Below are positions 22,943 through 34,294 of a stretch of 64,000 nt of DNA, one piece after another; the stretch's first letter is position 1; the number at the start of each line of letters is the position of its first letter. The stretch lies in assembly GCF_047511655.1 (NCBI RefSeq), contig NC_133397.1:125131308-125195307 (forward strand). Reading direction: 5' to 3'. The notes under the pieces were generated by a model. It searched no databases. It worked only from the letters and a program-made list of their open reading frames with translations, and had not been told where the DNA came from. The position numbers were made by a program, and so were the translations under genes. The DNA is from Castor canadensis (Eukaryota > Chordata > Mammalia > Rodentia > Castoridae).

Positions 22943-23394
22943 CAGCTATTAGTACTGGGGTAGGGCAAATGGAGATGCCTCTCCTCAGCTCAAGTTGGAA
23001 GAGAGGGCTACAATGTGTGGCTGATATGTATCACCTGGAGTCTGGGGAGTCACTGTGGACTTGTGTCTGAAGCATGTCTGAGGAATCCAGAGGAAAAGGC
23101 TCTGCTATCAATATGAGGAACAGGTCATGACAGAGATGGAGGCGGCATCTCCGTGGCTGGTTCTAGGTTGTGAGGACAAGGATTTATAAGTGTGACCCAA
23201 GCAAAAAGGAGCAGGCCTGAAGCCAGTGACAATTTGGCTAAACAGGACTGTGGCGGAGTAAGGTAACCCCAACTGGGGTGGAACAATTAGGGTCTGATGA
23301 GGGAACAGACACAAAGAAGAAAATTAATCATCACAGTCTCAAATGACCCATTGGGGTCAGTGGTTCCCAATAAACATGAAACAAAAATTTTGGA
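22943..23394. other. Unassigned GC-richer block between two opposed L1 fragments
   Basis: About 450 bp that is clearly less AT-rich than its neighbours. It contains aataaa near 23370 but no recognisable coding domain. It might be a lineage-specific LTR or other insertion. I could not assign it. Confidence 0.35.
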
Positions 23395-23876
23395 AAGAAG
23401 GAAATCCCATCACTTGCAGCAAAATGGATGGAACTGGAGGACATTATGCTAAATAGCCCAGCAAAACAGACAGCCTAGGCTCTCTCTTCCATGTGGAATC
23501 TACAAAAATCAAGGTCATAGGAATAGTGAGCGGAAAGGTAGTTGCCAGAGGCTGGAGGAGGCAGGGAATGAGGAAAGAGAAGGTGTCAGGCAAGGGCACA
23601 AAGTTTCAGTCACTCTGAAGAAATAAGGTTTGGTGATCTGTTGCACTGCGCAGTGACCACAGTTAATGAGCTTATGTCATATATTTCAAAACTGCTAAAA
23701 TAGATGTTTAATATTCTTACCACAAGAATGACAAACTGGTTTTGTGATAGATATTTAATTATCTGGATTTGTAATATATACGTAGATCAAAGCATCACAT
23801 TTTTAACTCATAAATATACATAATTATTATTTTCCCATTAAAAGTAAATTTTTTAAAGGCATGAAAAAAAATTAAA
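23395..23876 (+). mobile_element. L1 LINE 3' end, ancient (L1M-type)
   Basis: Starts at the ORF2-end block (gcaaaatggatggaactgga). It continues through the 3' UTR: gtagttgccagaggctggag, then gtgaccacagttaatgagct and atattcttaccacaagaatg. It ends in a poor A-rich tail. The order matches the L1MA/MB 3' UTR shared among placental mammals. Confidence 0.8.
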
Positions 23877-24849
23877 CAGACTTAAGCTTCCAATGCCACC
23901 CTACAGCTCTGTGTCAAGTAAGATCTTCTCAGTCTTGTTCTCAACCTTTCTTCTAGAACTTCAGCCCTGACACCAGGGAGAAGGAGGGAAGGTGGAGCAG
24001 AGATGTGGGCTGCATTGAACCCTCAGTGAGGCCAAGGAACAGCTCTGTGAAAGAAGTTACATGGGGCCTTAGTCTCTTGCAAGGACTACGGGATTTACAA
24101 TGGCTGCAGGACTTTTTATTACCTTGGAATGAATAGAACTCTGAATTGTATGAGTTTGCATCCAGGTCAGAGAAGGAACTTCTCCCATGGAATACATTTT
24201 ATTTTAATAGTAGGAGATGAGACAAACTTCTTTTGATTACATCCCATGAATCTTTCTCATTGAACACACAATTTACACTTACTTTTTTTTTTTAAGATAG
24301 AGGGAATTGCTTTAGGGAACACACAATGATTCTCCTCGATAACTTACAAACAGACTCTGATTCATAAATTTGTTAATGAATCTTTCCTGCTAAACATTAG
24401 TAGAGGAAAAAGATCTCTGCTTGGTCATTAGCTTTAATCTAGATATGGCCTTATAGATAGAAGGAACATCTTGAGGACAAGCAAATAGTGGTAGATTTTA
24501 CTAAAACTGCACTCCAATAAAACACACTTGCAGGAGTGCCCTTTAGAAACGAATGCTGGGAACATATGAAATTCGCAGTTTTTCAAAATTTGCCCAAATC
24601 TGGTTGCCCTTTTTCCCAGTTCATTTGCATAGTCTGCCTCTTTATACCCTCACCAGGAGCAACAAATCTCCTTGATATCTTTAAGCCTATATTTATTCAG
24701 TGAGAGAATTCCTTCTCTGGCTCTGGATGCAGATTCTTCTGGTTCAAAGTTCTATTCATTCTTAAGTAATAAAAAAGTCCTAGAAACTTACTTTTTTATT
24801 CTATGATGTTCATCTCCACTACACTACTCCCCAGTGACTTACTAAACCC
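23877..24849. other. Unique sequence, no gene seen
   Basis: No gene or repeat recognised; a T run lies near 24284. Confidence 0.4.
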
Positions 24850-25235
24850 ACATTTATTAGACATTAAGTAGAAACCTGGTTTCTGGGCAGTGATACTGAG
24901 ATGCTTGGAAATGGCCTTCTTCGGACCAATAGAGAAATGGAGCTAGATATTTAAACAAACAAATCACTCATAGAGACCAAGCAAATATAATGTGGGAGCA
25001 GAGAAGCAGAGGCAATTAACTCCACTTGGAAACATCAAGGTAGTCGTTCCCCAAATCACAATTTGATCTGAGCCTTGGTGAGTGAGAAAACACTCATCAG
25101 GCAGACAGTAGGCTAAACAGCATTTTGAAGATCATGTGATTGACAGACCCCAAGAAAAAGCATGGATATTTGAGGAACTGGATAGAATTTAGAAGATGAT
25201 AAGGATAGAAGACAAGTCTTGAGGTGGCAAGGATC
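24850..25235 (-). repeat. L2 LINE 3' region
   Basis: The plus strand has acatttattagacattaagt, then after a weaker stretch aggctaaacagcattttgaa and gaggaactggatagaattta. This is the antisense order of the L2 3' region. It is diverged. Confidence 0.5.
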
Positions 25236-25330
25236 CAACGTGATGACTTGTGTTGTTTGTTTTGTCAGATGGATTCTCTATCCTGTAAATGAAAGGGAAT
25301 CATTTGTAGAATTTTCAAGCCATTAGCTTC

Positions 25331-25750
25331 TTTTGACGGCAGTTTTGACTGTCAACTTGGTTGGACTAAGTGATGTCTGGGAGCTTAGTAAGGCACACTT
25401 CCAGATGTGTCTGTGAGGGCGTTTTCAGGGATGATTGATGTGTGGGATAGGAACTGAGTGGGGGAAGACCTGCCCTGTATGTGGATGACACCAGTCAGTA
25501 GGGTGGGGACCAGGATGGAAGGAAGGCAGAAGCAAGTCCAGCAACACAGACAGGGTTTCTGGCTGCTGTGAGGTGAGCAGCCTCCTCTGCCACACAGACC
25601 TGCAACCATGGTATTCTTCCTCACCATAGGCCCATAGCAGTGAAGCCGGCTGTCCATGGACTGAAACCATGAGTCAAAATAAATTTGTTTTTTAAAATTG
25701 TTTCTCTCAGGTATTCTGCCATAGCAATAAAAGTCTGACTAATACAATAA
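25331..25750 (+). mobile_element. Solo LTR, ERVL/MLT2-like
   Basis: Begins near tgactgtcaacttggttgga, continues with ccagatgtgtctgtgagggc, and ends gtctgactaatac, the layout of ERVL-type (MLT2-like) LTRs. A polyadenylation signal AATAAA lies at 25679-25684. No flanking gag, pol or env sequence is visible, so it is a solo LTR left by recombination. The overlapping minus-strand open frames (25385-25670) are not viral genes. Confidence 0.65.
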
Positions 25751-26679
25751 TTGAAATCAAACAGAAATGAATGAAGAAAGTCATAATAACTGTCCAAAAT
25801 AGACAACACTCAACCCTTCCCATTACTTTTCCTAAAGGAACAGATGTTCAAATGATGTCAATCCGTCTGCATGTTTGAGTGAAACTGCACAGTCCGTCCA
25901 CCTCAAATCAAACTCAGAGATTATTCTCCTGGTTTCTGGCTAAAATGCAAAGGAAAATTAACATTCCATACTTTAGAGGGGTAAATTCTTGAGAGGTAAA
26001 CATTGTATTATTTTTTTCAGTTCTTATAACACTAAGACAAAGTATAGAATCAAAACTATAAAATTGCTGACAACTTTCTATATGACAATCTAGTCAAAAT
26101 TTTAAGAGTTATGTCACATACTTTTTTAGTTTTATTATCTCCTTTTCCATAACTATTGTGTTTATTTGTTTCCATAACTATTGTATTATGATTGGTAATT
26201 TATTTGCTACTTTTGCTTATGTTGGCTCTTTTCAACAAACTAAAATCATATTCTAATGTGGGCTTACAAAATTACTATTTATACCACAAATTCCCTCTGG
26301 TGGATCAAAGATTATACTTCTAAAGATTAAAAATCATATTTATAATTCTTTCATAAAACTTGAGAAGTTGCCTACGAAAAACTTGGAGATATTTGCATTT
26401 TATTTTCAAGTTTCTAAAACTGATTCAGTTTAGGAATGTTCAGAATAGGTAAACTGTGCTTTTAATGCAGAGCATAAGGAAATATTGGGGGGTATATAGT
26501 CGTATTCTTAAGAGATTTTATTCTGAAATACTTGATAGATTTTTTTCAATAATAATTTGCTATAATTTATAATGGTTTTGGCTTATAGACAGTACTCTGC
26601 CAGTTATAACATCTGTTGTAATCATGATTTGCTGAATCTCTTGCCCTTAAAAGACTATAGCCATGAGCCAGAGGTCATG
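25751..26679. other. Unique AT-rich sequence with a short tandem duplication
   Basis: Contains tttccataactattgt twice (26144-26159 and 26169-26184), a 25-bp period. No gene recognised. Confidence 0.5.
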
Positions 26680-26770
26680 TTCACCTCATCAACATTGTAT
26701 TTTCGTGTCTATATTGTGCCTAATACAAGATAGGTATTCAGTAAATACCTGGTGAAAGAACAAATAGAAG
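26680..26770 (+). repeat. L2/MIR 3' end fragment
   Basis: Reads ttgtgcctaatacaagatag, then gtattcagtaaatacctggt, matching the shared L2/MIR 3' terminus. Confidence 0.6.
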
Positions 26771-26844
26771 AAAATATATGGGGGCTACAGGTTTAAAGAC
26801 TTCAAAATACTCATTGAAATCCTTGCAACATGGAAACACAAAGG

Positions 26845-27015
26845 ATAAAGACCTTAGGTTCAGACAGAGCTGACATTTGAATCTGGAATGTACCACTCAT
26901 TATCCACTATGCAAGCATAATCAAATCCACATGAAAATCAGTTTTCTTATCTGTAAATGGGTATCACATCATGAAGCTCACAGGATGGTTTTGAGGATGA
27001 AATAAGAATATCTAC
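26845..27015 (+). repeat. MIR SINE
   Basis: Has the MIR core order: acatttgaatctggaatgta, then tcagttttcttatctgtaaa, atgggtatcacatcatgaag and ggttttgaggatgaaataag. It retains most of the element. Confidence 0.7.
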
Positions 27016-27419
27016 AAAAAAGATCTGGCTTAAAACTCTACAAATTCTGATCATTCTGTTCCTCTGAGGCCACAAAATAAGGAAATAGTTGAGAGAGAGC
27101 GGGGATGTAGGCGAATGAAAGAATAGATTAAACATTTCTGTTGAGTGTAATTTGACACTAGTCTTAAGCATGAAAATGAGAATTCAAAAGGCATTTATGG
27201 TGCCATCATTGATGGTCTCTCACTCACACCAGCAATTCTCTCCTACTCTGAATCATCAGTACTTCCTCCTCTAATCTATCGCTCACATCAGTATTTAAAC
27301 CTAGTAACATTTTCCCATCGGCCTCATACTCCCATCTAATTGTCATTCCACATATTTCTTACCCCTTTCCACACAACTTCTAAAAGATGCTATATTTATG
27401 TATTTATTCTTTCATGCAT

Positions 27420-27715
27420 TCATTCATTTTGGCCTTACTGGGATTTGAACTGAGAGGGCTTCAGGCTTGCTAGGCACTTGAATCATACCCCACCCCTTTT
27501 TACTTTTGTTCTTTTGGAGATAGGGGCTCACATTTATGACCCAGCCAGCCTGAACCACTTATGTTTCCCACCAAACTGGGATGACAGGCACCCACCACCA
27601 CGCCCAGATTTTTATTGGTTGACACAGGGTCTTCTGAAGCTAGTCTGGAAATATAATCTCCCCAGTCTCCACCTCCCCATAGGGTTACAAACATAAGTGA
27701 CCTGACCAGTGTGTT
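27420..27715 (-). mobile_element. Composite B1/ID SINE, diverged
   Basis: In antisense: the ID part (gggatttgaactgagagggc and ggcttgctaggcacttgaat near 27466), then the B1-like parts (aactgggatgacaggcaccc, cccagtctccacctccccat). Older than most copies here. Confidence 0.75.
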
Positions 27716-27844
27716 GTCTTTATTTAAATGTCTTTAATGTCGATTTCTAAGCTCATATTAACAATCTATTTATAGCATTTGGAATAGTCGATCTCTCCCA
27801 ACTTTTTAAAAAATGTAATTAAAATATCAAAATGATACACATGC

Positions 27845-28275
27845 TTTACATAGCAACTATAGATATTTTATTGATAAAGTGTACATGCATATATGTGTTC
27901 ATCTACATATAACAACTGTAGATATGTTATTACTTCCTCCCTTTATTATAGATAAGGTGGTGTGCTATGCACATTTTCACTTAATAATGCAATATGACAA
28001 TCCTTTCATATTAGTTCTGTAAAGAGCCTTGTCATTTCTAGAACTATATAGTATTCCATCTTGAGGGTGCACTGCAGTTTGCATAGGTGGACATCAGGTT
28101 GTTTCTATCTTTTGCTATACATAAATAAAATGTTTCACCAAAGAGTATTGTTTATGCATAATTCCATAATAGTGCAGTTGAAGTAGGGTTACTAGGTTAA
28201 AAGATAAATATATTTGTAATTTTTATAGATATTATCAAGTTGTTGTCTGATATAACACATGAGAAATACTAGTTT
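27845..28275 (-). repeat. L1 LINE fragment, ancient (L1M-type)
   Basis: In antisense: actatatagtattccatctt, then tggacatcaggttgtttcta, aagtagggttactaggttaa and gatattatcaagttgttgtc. This is the ORF2 end of old L1 elements, with its tail toward 27845. Confidence 0.75.
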
Positions 28276-28294
28276 CACTTCTGTGTTTTTAACT

Positions 28295-28410
28295 AATACA
28301 TCAAACTCATACATATTTATGGGGTACTATATGAAGTTCTGGTACAGTATACATTGTGTAATGTTCAAATCAGGATAAACATATATATTATCTCAAACTT
28401 ACGTTGGAAA
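28295..28410 (-). repeat. L1 LINE 3' UTR fragment
   Basis: Contains tacatatttatggggtacta and cattgtgtaatgttcaaatc, the antisense of the L1MA/MB 3' UTR block. As a minus element its position shows it is not part of 27845-28275. Confidence 0.65.
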
Positions 28411-28699
28411 TACTTAAAATCCTATCTTCTGCCTTTTACTAGTTTCATTTAACCTGGCTTTTTTTTTGTAAGCCACCCATCTGTATTGGGAAACTCTCTA
28501 ATAAGCTCTCAGAAGACAATTGTGTCTTGGTTTCCCTCCTTGGACTAATGATACTCTCTCTCATTCTGATTTCGTGCTGTAATCCAGCCTCTAAATGTTG
28601 TCACGCCCTGAGATTAGCTTTTAGAATTCTTTTCCTCCCTAACCTCACCAATCCATAGCTAAGCATTCAAGCTCATGGGTTTGAAAAACATTCCTACAT

Positions 28700-29030
28700 T
28701 GACACCTTTTAAATTTAATTACCCAACTGAGATCATCATTCTGAATTCTAGATTCATGTATCCAACTGTCTACTGGATATCTCAGAACAGTATCTGACAC
28801 ATGGTTCAAATTTATTAAGTTTCAAATCAAATTCTGATTTTCCTTCTGCCCCACACTTTCCATTTCGTGAAATCAGAATGCTATTTCTTCACTTGTGTAG
28901 TCCAAAACTAGAGGAATTATCTTCCACTCACTCTGCTCTCTCTCTTAAATATTCTCCCTACTATCTGTCAGCAAATTGAAGGTAGAATATTCTTGGCCCT
29001 GTTTTTATTTTCTTTCATCAAATTCTGATG
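28700..29030 (+). repeat. L2 LINE, left part of an interrupted copy
   Basis: Contains atccaactgtctactggata followed by tctcagaaca, then a diverged region through ctactatctgtcagc near 28960, in L2 order. The copy resumes at 29951 beyond an L1 insertion. Confidence 0.65.
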
Positions 29031-29037
29031 AGGTTAA

Positions 29038-29950
29038 TTTTTTTTCTTTTTCTTTTTTTATTATATTATTGTTGTACCAGGGGTAGATTGTGGCATTTAC
29101 AAAAGTTCATGCAATACATCATAGTTGAATTTACTTCCTCCATCATTCTCTTTTATCCTCCCTGCCCCTATTCCTGGAATAGTTTCAACAGGTCTCATTT
29201 TTTCATTTTGATACAAAAATACATATTTCCACAACATTTAGCCTCCTTCACCCTTTCCTTATATTCTCCCCTCCCACTGAAACCTACTCCCCAGACAGGA
29301 CTATTTTACCTTCCTATTCTCCATTTTTGAGAGAAGATATTTTTGTTTGCTTAAGATAGTTCTACAGGGAATTTCCTTTTAACATTTCCATGTATATATG
29401 TATACAACTCAAATTGGTACATGTCCTCTATTTTTCTCCTTTCTACCTTAGTCCCCTTCTGATTTCAACAGATTTGAAACTTCTATGTTCATTCTTGTAT
29501 AGAAAGTACATCACCCATATTCACCTTCTTAACTTCCTTCTTTTACCCTCCCTCTTCTGTTAGTGACCTCCCCTTAGCGTAACTTGTTTTCACAATATTG
29601 CTTATGTTTGCATTGTGTCTGTCTTCCACATATGAGAGAAAACATGGTGGCCTTTGCCTTTCTGAGCCTGGCTTACTTCACTTAACATGATATCCTCCAA
29701 CGCATCCATTTACCTTCAAACCACATGGTTTTATTCTTCCTTATGGCTGAATTAAACTCCATTGTACACATATACAAATATGTGTGTGTATATGTATCAC
29801 ATTTTCTTAATCCATTCATCAGTCATAGGATATCTGGGCTGCTTGCATAGTTTGGCTATTAGGAACAGTGCTGCAATAAACATCGGCATGCAGGTGTCTT
29901 TACTGTATCTTGACTTACGCTCCTTCGGTAGATCCTAGGAGTGGTACTGC
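29038..29950 (-). mobile_element. L1 LINE 3' end inserted in an L2
   Basis: The best-preserved L1 3' end in the window. In antisense it runs from an A-tail (T-rich, 29038-29065), through the 3' UTR (gttgtaccaggggtagattg), to the ORF2-end region (cacttaacatgatatcctcc; aacagtgctgcaataaacat) and stops at about 29950. It is 5'-truncated, as most L1 copies are. Sequence on both sides is one older L2. Confidence 0.85.
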
Positions 29951-30680
29951 AAAATGCATCTAGAATACAGCATCTCTTCTTTGCATCTCTGCGTGACTTT
30001 CTTTAAGTCTCCATCATTTCTTGTCTGGTTTTTAAGGCAACCTCTTTAATGATCTCCTTGATCTGACCATTGCCAATCTAGAATATATTATGAACACAGC
30101 AGCCAAAGCATCACCTTTAACACAATTTTAAATCAACTTGAGTCTCCTCTCTGCTTTATTCCTTGCAATAATTCCCATTCCAGAGAAAAACCTGTGGTGG
30201 CTTACAAGGGTCTGAGTGATGGACAACCTAGTCCTCCTGTATCTCTGACCCATCTCCTGCTCTTACCCTTTAACTTTGTTTCTGTCTCACTGGCTTTTTC
30301 CTGCTCTGCAAATGCAATCTCAAGGCCTTTGCACAGGTTGTTTTGTTTGTTGTTTGCCTGTTTGTTTGTTTGTTTGTTTGTTTTGCATTTAATGTTCTCC
30401 TTTGCTCCCTAGATGGTCATGTGGTTTGCCACAGTACTTTCTGCACTTCTCCCTCCAAATTTAACTTTATCTGAGAGTCGAAGACACCACTCTCTATAGA
30501 GAGGCACTCCCATTCTTTGTACAACTTCATTTCTCAACTGATAAATAGCTTTGATTGTATACTTCCCTCTGTATAAGTGATATGATAGTTGCAGGAGACT
30601 TTCTTTTCTCTAATGTAGGATACTTAAAATCTAGAACAGTGCCTGCCACACAATATGTGTCCAATAAATATGTATGGACA
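29951..30680 (+). repeat. L2 LINE, right part with 3' end
   Basis: Follows the L2 3' region well: aacacagcagccaaagcatc, then gcttacaagggtctgagtga, tcaaggcctttgcacaggtt and finally agaacagtgcctgccacaca. The frame at 30194-30412 is a decayed piece of it. A TTTG run at 30339-30384 has expanded within it. Confidence 0.8.
30339..30384. repeat. (TTTG)n simple repeat
   Basis: About ten TTTG units with minor interruptions, inside the L2. Confidence 0.9.
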
Positions 30681-30694
30681 AAATGTAATATTGG

Positions 30695-30830
30695 TGGGAT
30701 TCAATTCCCACAAAACCTTGCAAGGAAATAAACAGTGGCACCATTTTACAAATAAGTACACTAAACTTTGGTAAAGTTACATGACTTGCCAAAATCACTG
30801 AATGGAAGATTCTGACATTAAATCTAGCTA
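30695..30830 (-). repeat. MIR SINE fragment
   Basis: Contains caccattttacaaataagta and gttacatgacttgccaaaat, the reverse complement of the MIR core. Confidence 0.65.
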
Positions 30831-30884
30831 AAAAAAATTCAAAGCTAAAAAAACGTAGGGAACACAACACTGAGAATTATATTT

Positions 30885-31380
30885 CAGTATTGTTATAGTG
30901 GAGAAAATTATAAACAATGTAATTTTCCCACAACAGGGAATAGTTTAAATAAATAAATAATGATATATTAACTTCATTAAATATCATGGATACATCAAAA
31001 TGAGAAGACGTATACCTGCCAGTCCAGCAGGAAGCATAATAGGAGGATCCCAGTCCAGGCTGGTCCTGGGCTGAGACCCTATCTCAAAACTAACCACAGG
31101 AAAAAGGATTGGGGACATGGCTCAAAACTAGCCACAGCAAAAAGGATTGGGGGCATGGCTCACATGGTAGAGTGCCTGCCTAGCTAACACAAGGCTCCAA
31201 GTTCAAACTCCAGTAAACCAAAAACAAAAGCAAAATTGTTGCTTTAAATCCTGTGTAAATATATTTGCTCTGCTGAATAATAATAATCTCTATGAAAATA
31301 CAATTTCATGGTGCATATTGTTGCAGAAAATATGCAGTAGATATTAGCATGAGGTTATTTGACAATTAAAAATCTTACAA
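30885..31380 (+). repeat. L1 LINE fragment (L1M-type), interrupted by a SINE
   Basis: Left part, 30885-31007: aattataaacaatgtaattt, then cacaacagggaatagtttaa and gatacatcaaaatgagaag. Right part, 31241-31380: atcctgtgtaaatatatttg and onward. Together they follow the old L1 ORF2-end order, with the SINE at 31008-31240 inserted. Confidence 0.6.
31008..31240 (+). mobile_element. Composite B1/ID SINE with internal duplication
   Basis: 5'-truncated B1-like head (cccagtccaggctggtcctg), then an ID unit (catggtagagtgcctgccta near 31163) and an A-rich tail. A 38-bp segment is present twice in tandem, 31086-31123 and 31124-31161, with three mismatches. No B box better than caagttcaaactcc is seen. Confidence 0.85.
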
Positions 31381-32334
31381 TAAATAATAAGTCATTCACT
31401 ATAGAAGTCTTCAGTCAATAATCACAATACTATGTAATAATTTCCTTTTGCATCAAAAGTAGACTTTGCTTTTGAATTATCATTTAAACTATCTTTGAGT
31501 TGGCACAATTTTCTTCATCTTTTAACAGACTCCTCTGCAGAATATTCATGCTTTCGGGAACAAAATAGAGCTACACTTGCTATTTAACTACATAAAATTT
31601 TTAGACTAACAAAAATCGTTTAGTTATGTTGAAATTAATGATGGTATCTCCTGCAAATCCACAATTTTATATGTTTATGTCTGTTCACTTTGTTGTTAAA
31701 CTATAGCAGAGTGCAGATGGTGATAACGAAACTGATGTTATCTGACATAAATATATATTTGTCAGACAAATGTGCTATCTTGCTCTGTGCTCTATGAAAT
31801 GGAAAGAGAAACTACAGGACTTTTAAATCAGTGGGGTTTTTTAGAGTTATTAATCTTTGGTAGAGAATCAAAGAACACAAATATTGAAAGTTTGAAATCA
31901 GTAGTCTTACATGTTTCAAAGGGTTCCAACAAAATTGAGTATAGTGCTACTTTCCCACATGAATCCTTGGCAAAAATTGATTATGGCCAAACATTGCTGA
32001 ATTGTCACCTTTCTTATTTTGTGTCTCAAGCAGAAGTGGGAAAGAATCCTGGTGATGAAATGTAGAAAGGACATAAGTCATAACTTTGGCAATGACTTCC
32101 TATGTATGGCTGCTCCATGAATCGCTCAACACAAATGGAGTCCTAGAGAAAAAGACCCCACTTCTCACAAGCTATTCCCTAAGCCCTGCGCTCACAATAT
32201 TCACTCTCCTCACCTGCTGAGGAGTCTTGAGAGCATATTCATTCCATCTTTCTCCTCCATCTTCCATCACTTGCTTTCCATGTGCTTATTCACTTAAGTC
32301 TCCAAATACACAAAAGCATTCTTCACTTACAATG
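31381..32334. other. Unique sequence, no gene seen
   Basis: A 97-codon plus-strand frame (31772-32065) lacks splice-like flanks or a known domain, so I do not call it. Confidence 0.4.
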
Positions 32335-32460
32335 CAGAAGTTACTTCATTTGACCCTCCTAATCCTTCTAACCTGCTAAGATATTCACTCCCATAAATGT
32401 TCACCCGTGTCATTTGCATTTTATTAGAGATGGGGAAGGTTAATAAGATTGAACGGTACG
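32335..32460 (-). repeat. MIR SINE fragment
   Basis: Contains acttcatttgaccctcctaa, later cattttattagagatgggga, matching antisense MIR. Confidence 0.5.
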
Positions 32461-32827
32461 TCATTAATTCATTAATATATTCAACACTGGACACGGTTGC
32501 AGTACTGTTGTATTCATGAGTTGTCATACCCTACCAAACCTCTTCTACTTCCTTCTTTCAAGAAGTCAACCATTCTCACAACTTCTGATTGCAAGTTTCT
32601 ATTCAAACTGAATACTTCTGCTGAGCCCTCGGTTCTTCAACAGCGCACACTTCATGTTTTTTTAGAACACAGAGGCCCCTGGCTGTCTTCAGTTTTTTGG
32701 AACTCTTGTTTGAGGATACTTTCGTTGTTCCTCCTCCTCTAGTTTTGTCTGCTGGCAGATGCCTTCTGCAGTTCACTCCATAGCATTTACTTTGTTGGAA
32801 AAGTCATCCAGTCCCATCCTCTTATCA

Positions 32828-32960
32828 CTGATTCATTCTACAAACATTTAGAGAACTATACGTTGTATTCATGCCACTGTCCTATGCACTGAGTTGACAA
32901 GTAGGTATAAGGCAATAGACTTGTCCTCAAAGTACTATGAAATTAGTTGAAGAAAAGATA
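32828..32960 (-). repeat. L2 LINE 3' end fragment
   Basis: Plus strand: ctacaaacatttagagaact, then gccactgtcctatgcactga and agacttgtcctcaaagtact. This is the antisense L2 3' end. Confidence 0.7.
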
Positions 32961-34294
32961 AAACAATATATATTGATGGTCCCAAGAAAGGAAATGAAAC
33001 TCCTTGATAAGGGAACAAAGGTCATCTGAGTTATAACTCAGGTTGTGGTCAGATGTTTAATTAAGTAAGGCATGGTCGGGTGTACAGACATGCATCATAT
33101 ACACATCCGCTATTTAATATGTGGTCATATTATATGTATATATACATTGACACAGCTGAGAGACAGAAGAGAGAGAGAGAGAGAGAGAGAGTAAGAGAGA
33201 GAGAGAGAGAGAATTCCAAGAAGCAGAAACAACATGCAGGAGTTGAAGGGAATTAAGAGTGTAACAGGAAAACTCCCAAAGTCCAAGTAACATGTCACTA
33301 TTCCCTGAGATTCCATTTAAATGTACTTTGTAGCATTAAAATTAATATTCCCAAAGCTTATTTATTACCCTTCCTTCAACCAGCTCCCCCTTCTGTCTCA
33401 CCATTTCTTCAACACCACAGTGAGGTTCTCTGGCCAACGAGCATTGACTAACTCTTATCCAGATGTAACCGTTCTTAGGATGAACTTATTTTGACCATGC
33501 CAATAACACTATTACCACTTTAACTTTAGAAAGTCCTAGTTGGGTGTGAGGACTTTGGATAGAAGTACAAATCCTAGGTTTCTACCCAGTAAACGACTCT
33601 AATCGTTCTGGATATTTCCAAGATCACCAGGTGATTTAAATGCGACATCACTTGTCTATATTCTCATCACTACAAAATTGTATCTAATCTATTCCTAATA
33701 TGTTTCAACATAAAAATGTCAAATTAATCTTTCAGAAACATTACTTTAGTCACATTTCTCAAATTGAAAACTTTAACACTCTCCTCCAACCCATCAGATC
33801 AAATCAATTGGAACTCCATCACTTGTCTCTGCAGCTCAAAATTTTGTCTCCAACAAGTCTCCTTCCTTCCTCCATTCAATCAGGGAATCAGCAAATAACG
33901 TTCCATACAGAACATTAAACTCATTAAACTGCAGAAATTAATAATCCTTAACTGCTCATAGTTTTCATCCCAGCAGAAATGTCAGACAACATATAACCAC
34001 ATTAAAAATGTGATCACTCTTAAGAGAGAAGTACTAGGAGCTACACAACCCCATAATAAGACAAGCTAGCTAAATTTACTTGTCAAAGATGGCCTTCCAA
34101 AGCCCATAACTTGAAATTGAAACATTACCAAAAAATTCTAAGGTAAAATGGAGAGGAAAAGAAAAACTTTCCAAAAGTTAGGCTGCATAGCCAGCATATG
34201 GTGGTCAAGTGAAAGAAATATTGTCATTTCTTAAACGTGGAAATAGTCTCATTTTGCAAGGAGGTAATTTGTAAGAAGAACTGTTAGATAGGAG
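32961..34294. other. Unique sequence with a GA repeat
   Basis: No gene seen. A possible weak L2 patch lies at 33760-33880, too diverged to call. Confidence 0.4.
33168..33212. repeat. (GA)n simple repeat
   Basis: About 22 GA units with one GTAA interruption near 33191. Confidence 0.95.

Noticed and set aside
25385..25670. Minus-strand frames in the ERVL-like LTR
   Set aside because: LTRs do not encode the viral proteins, and these are antisense to it.
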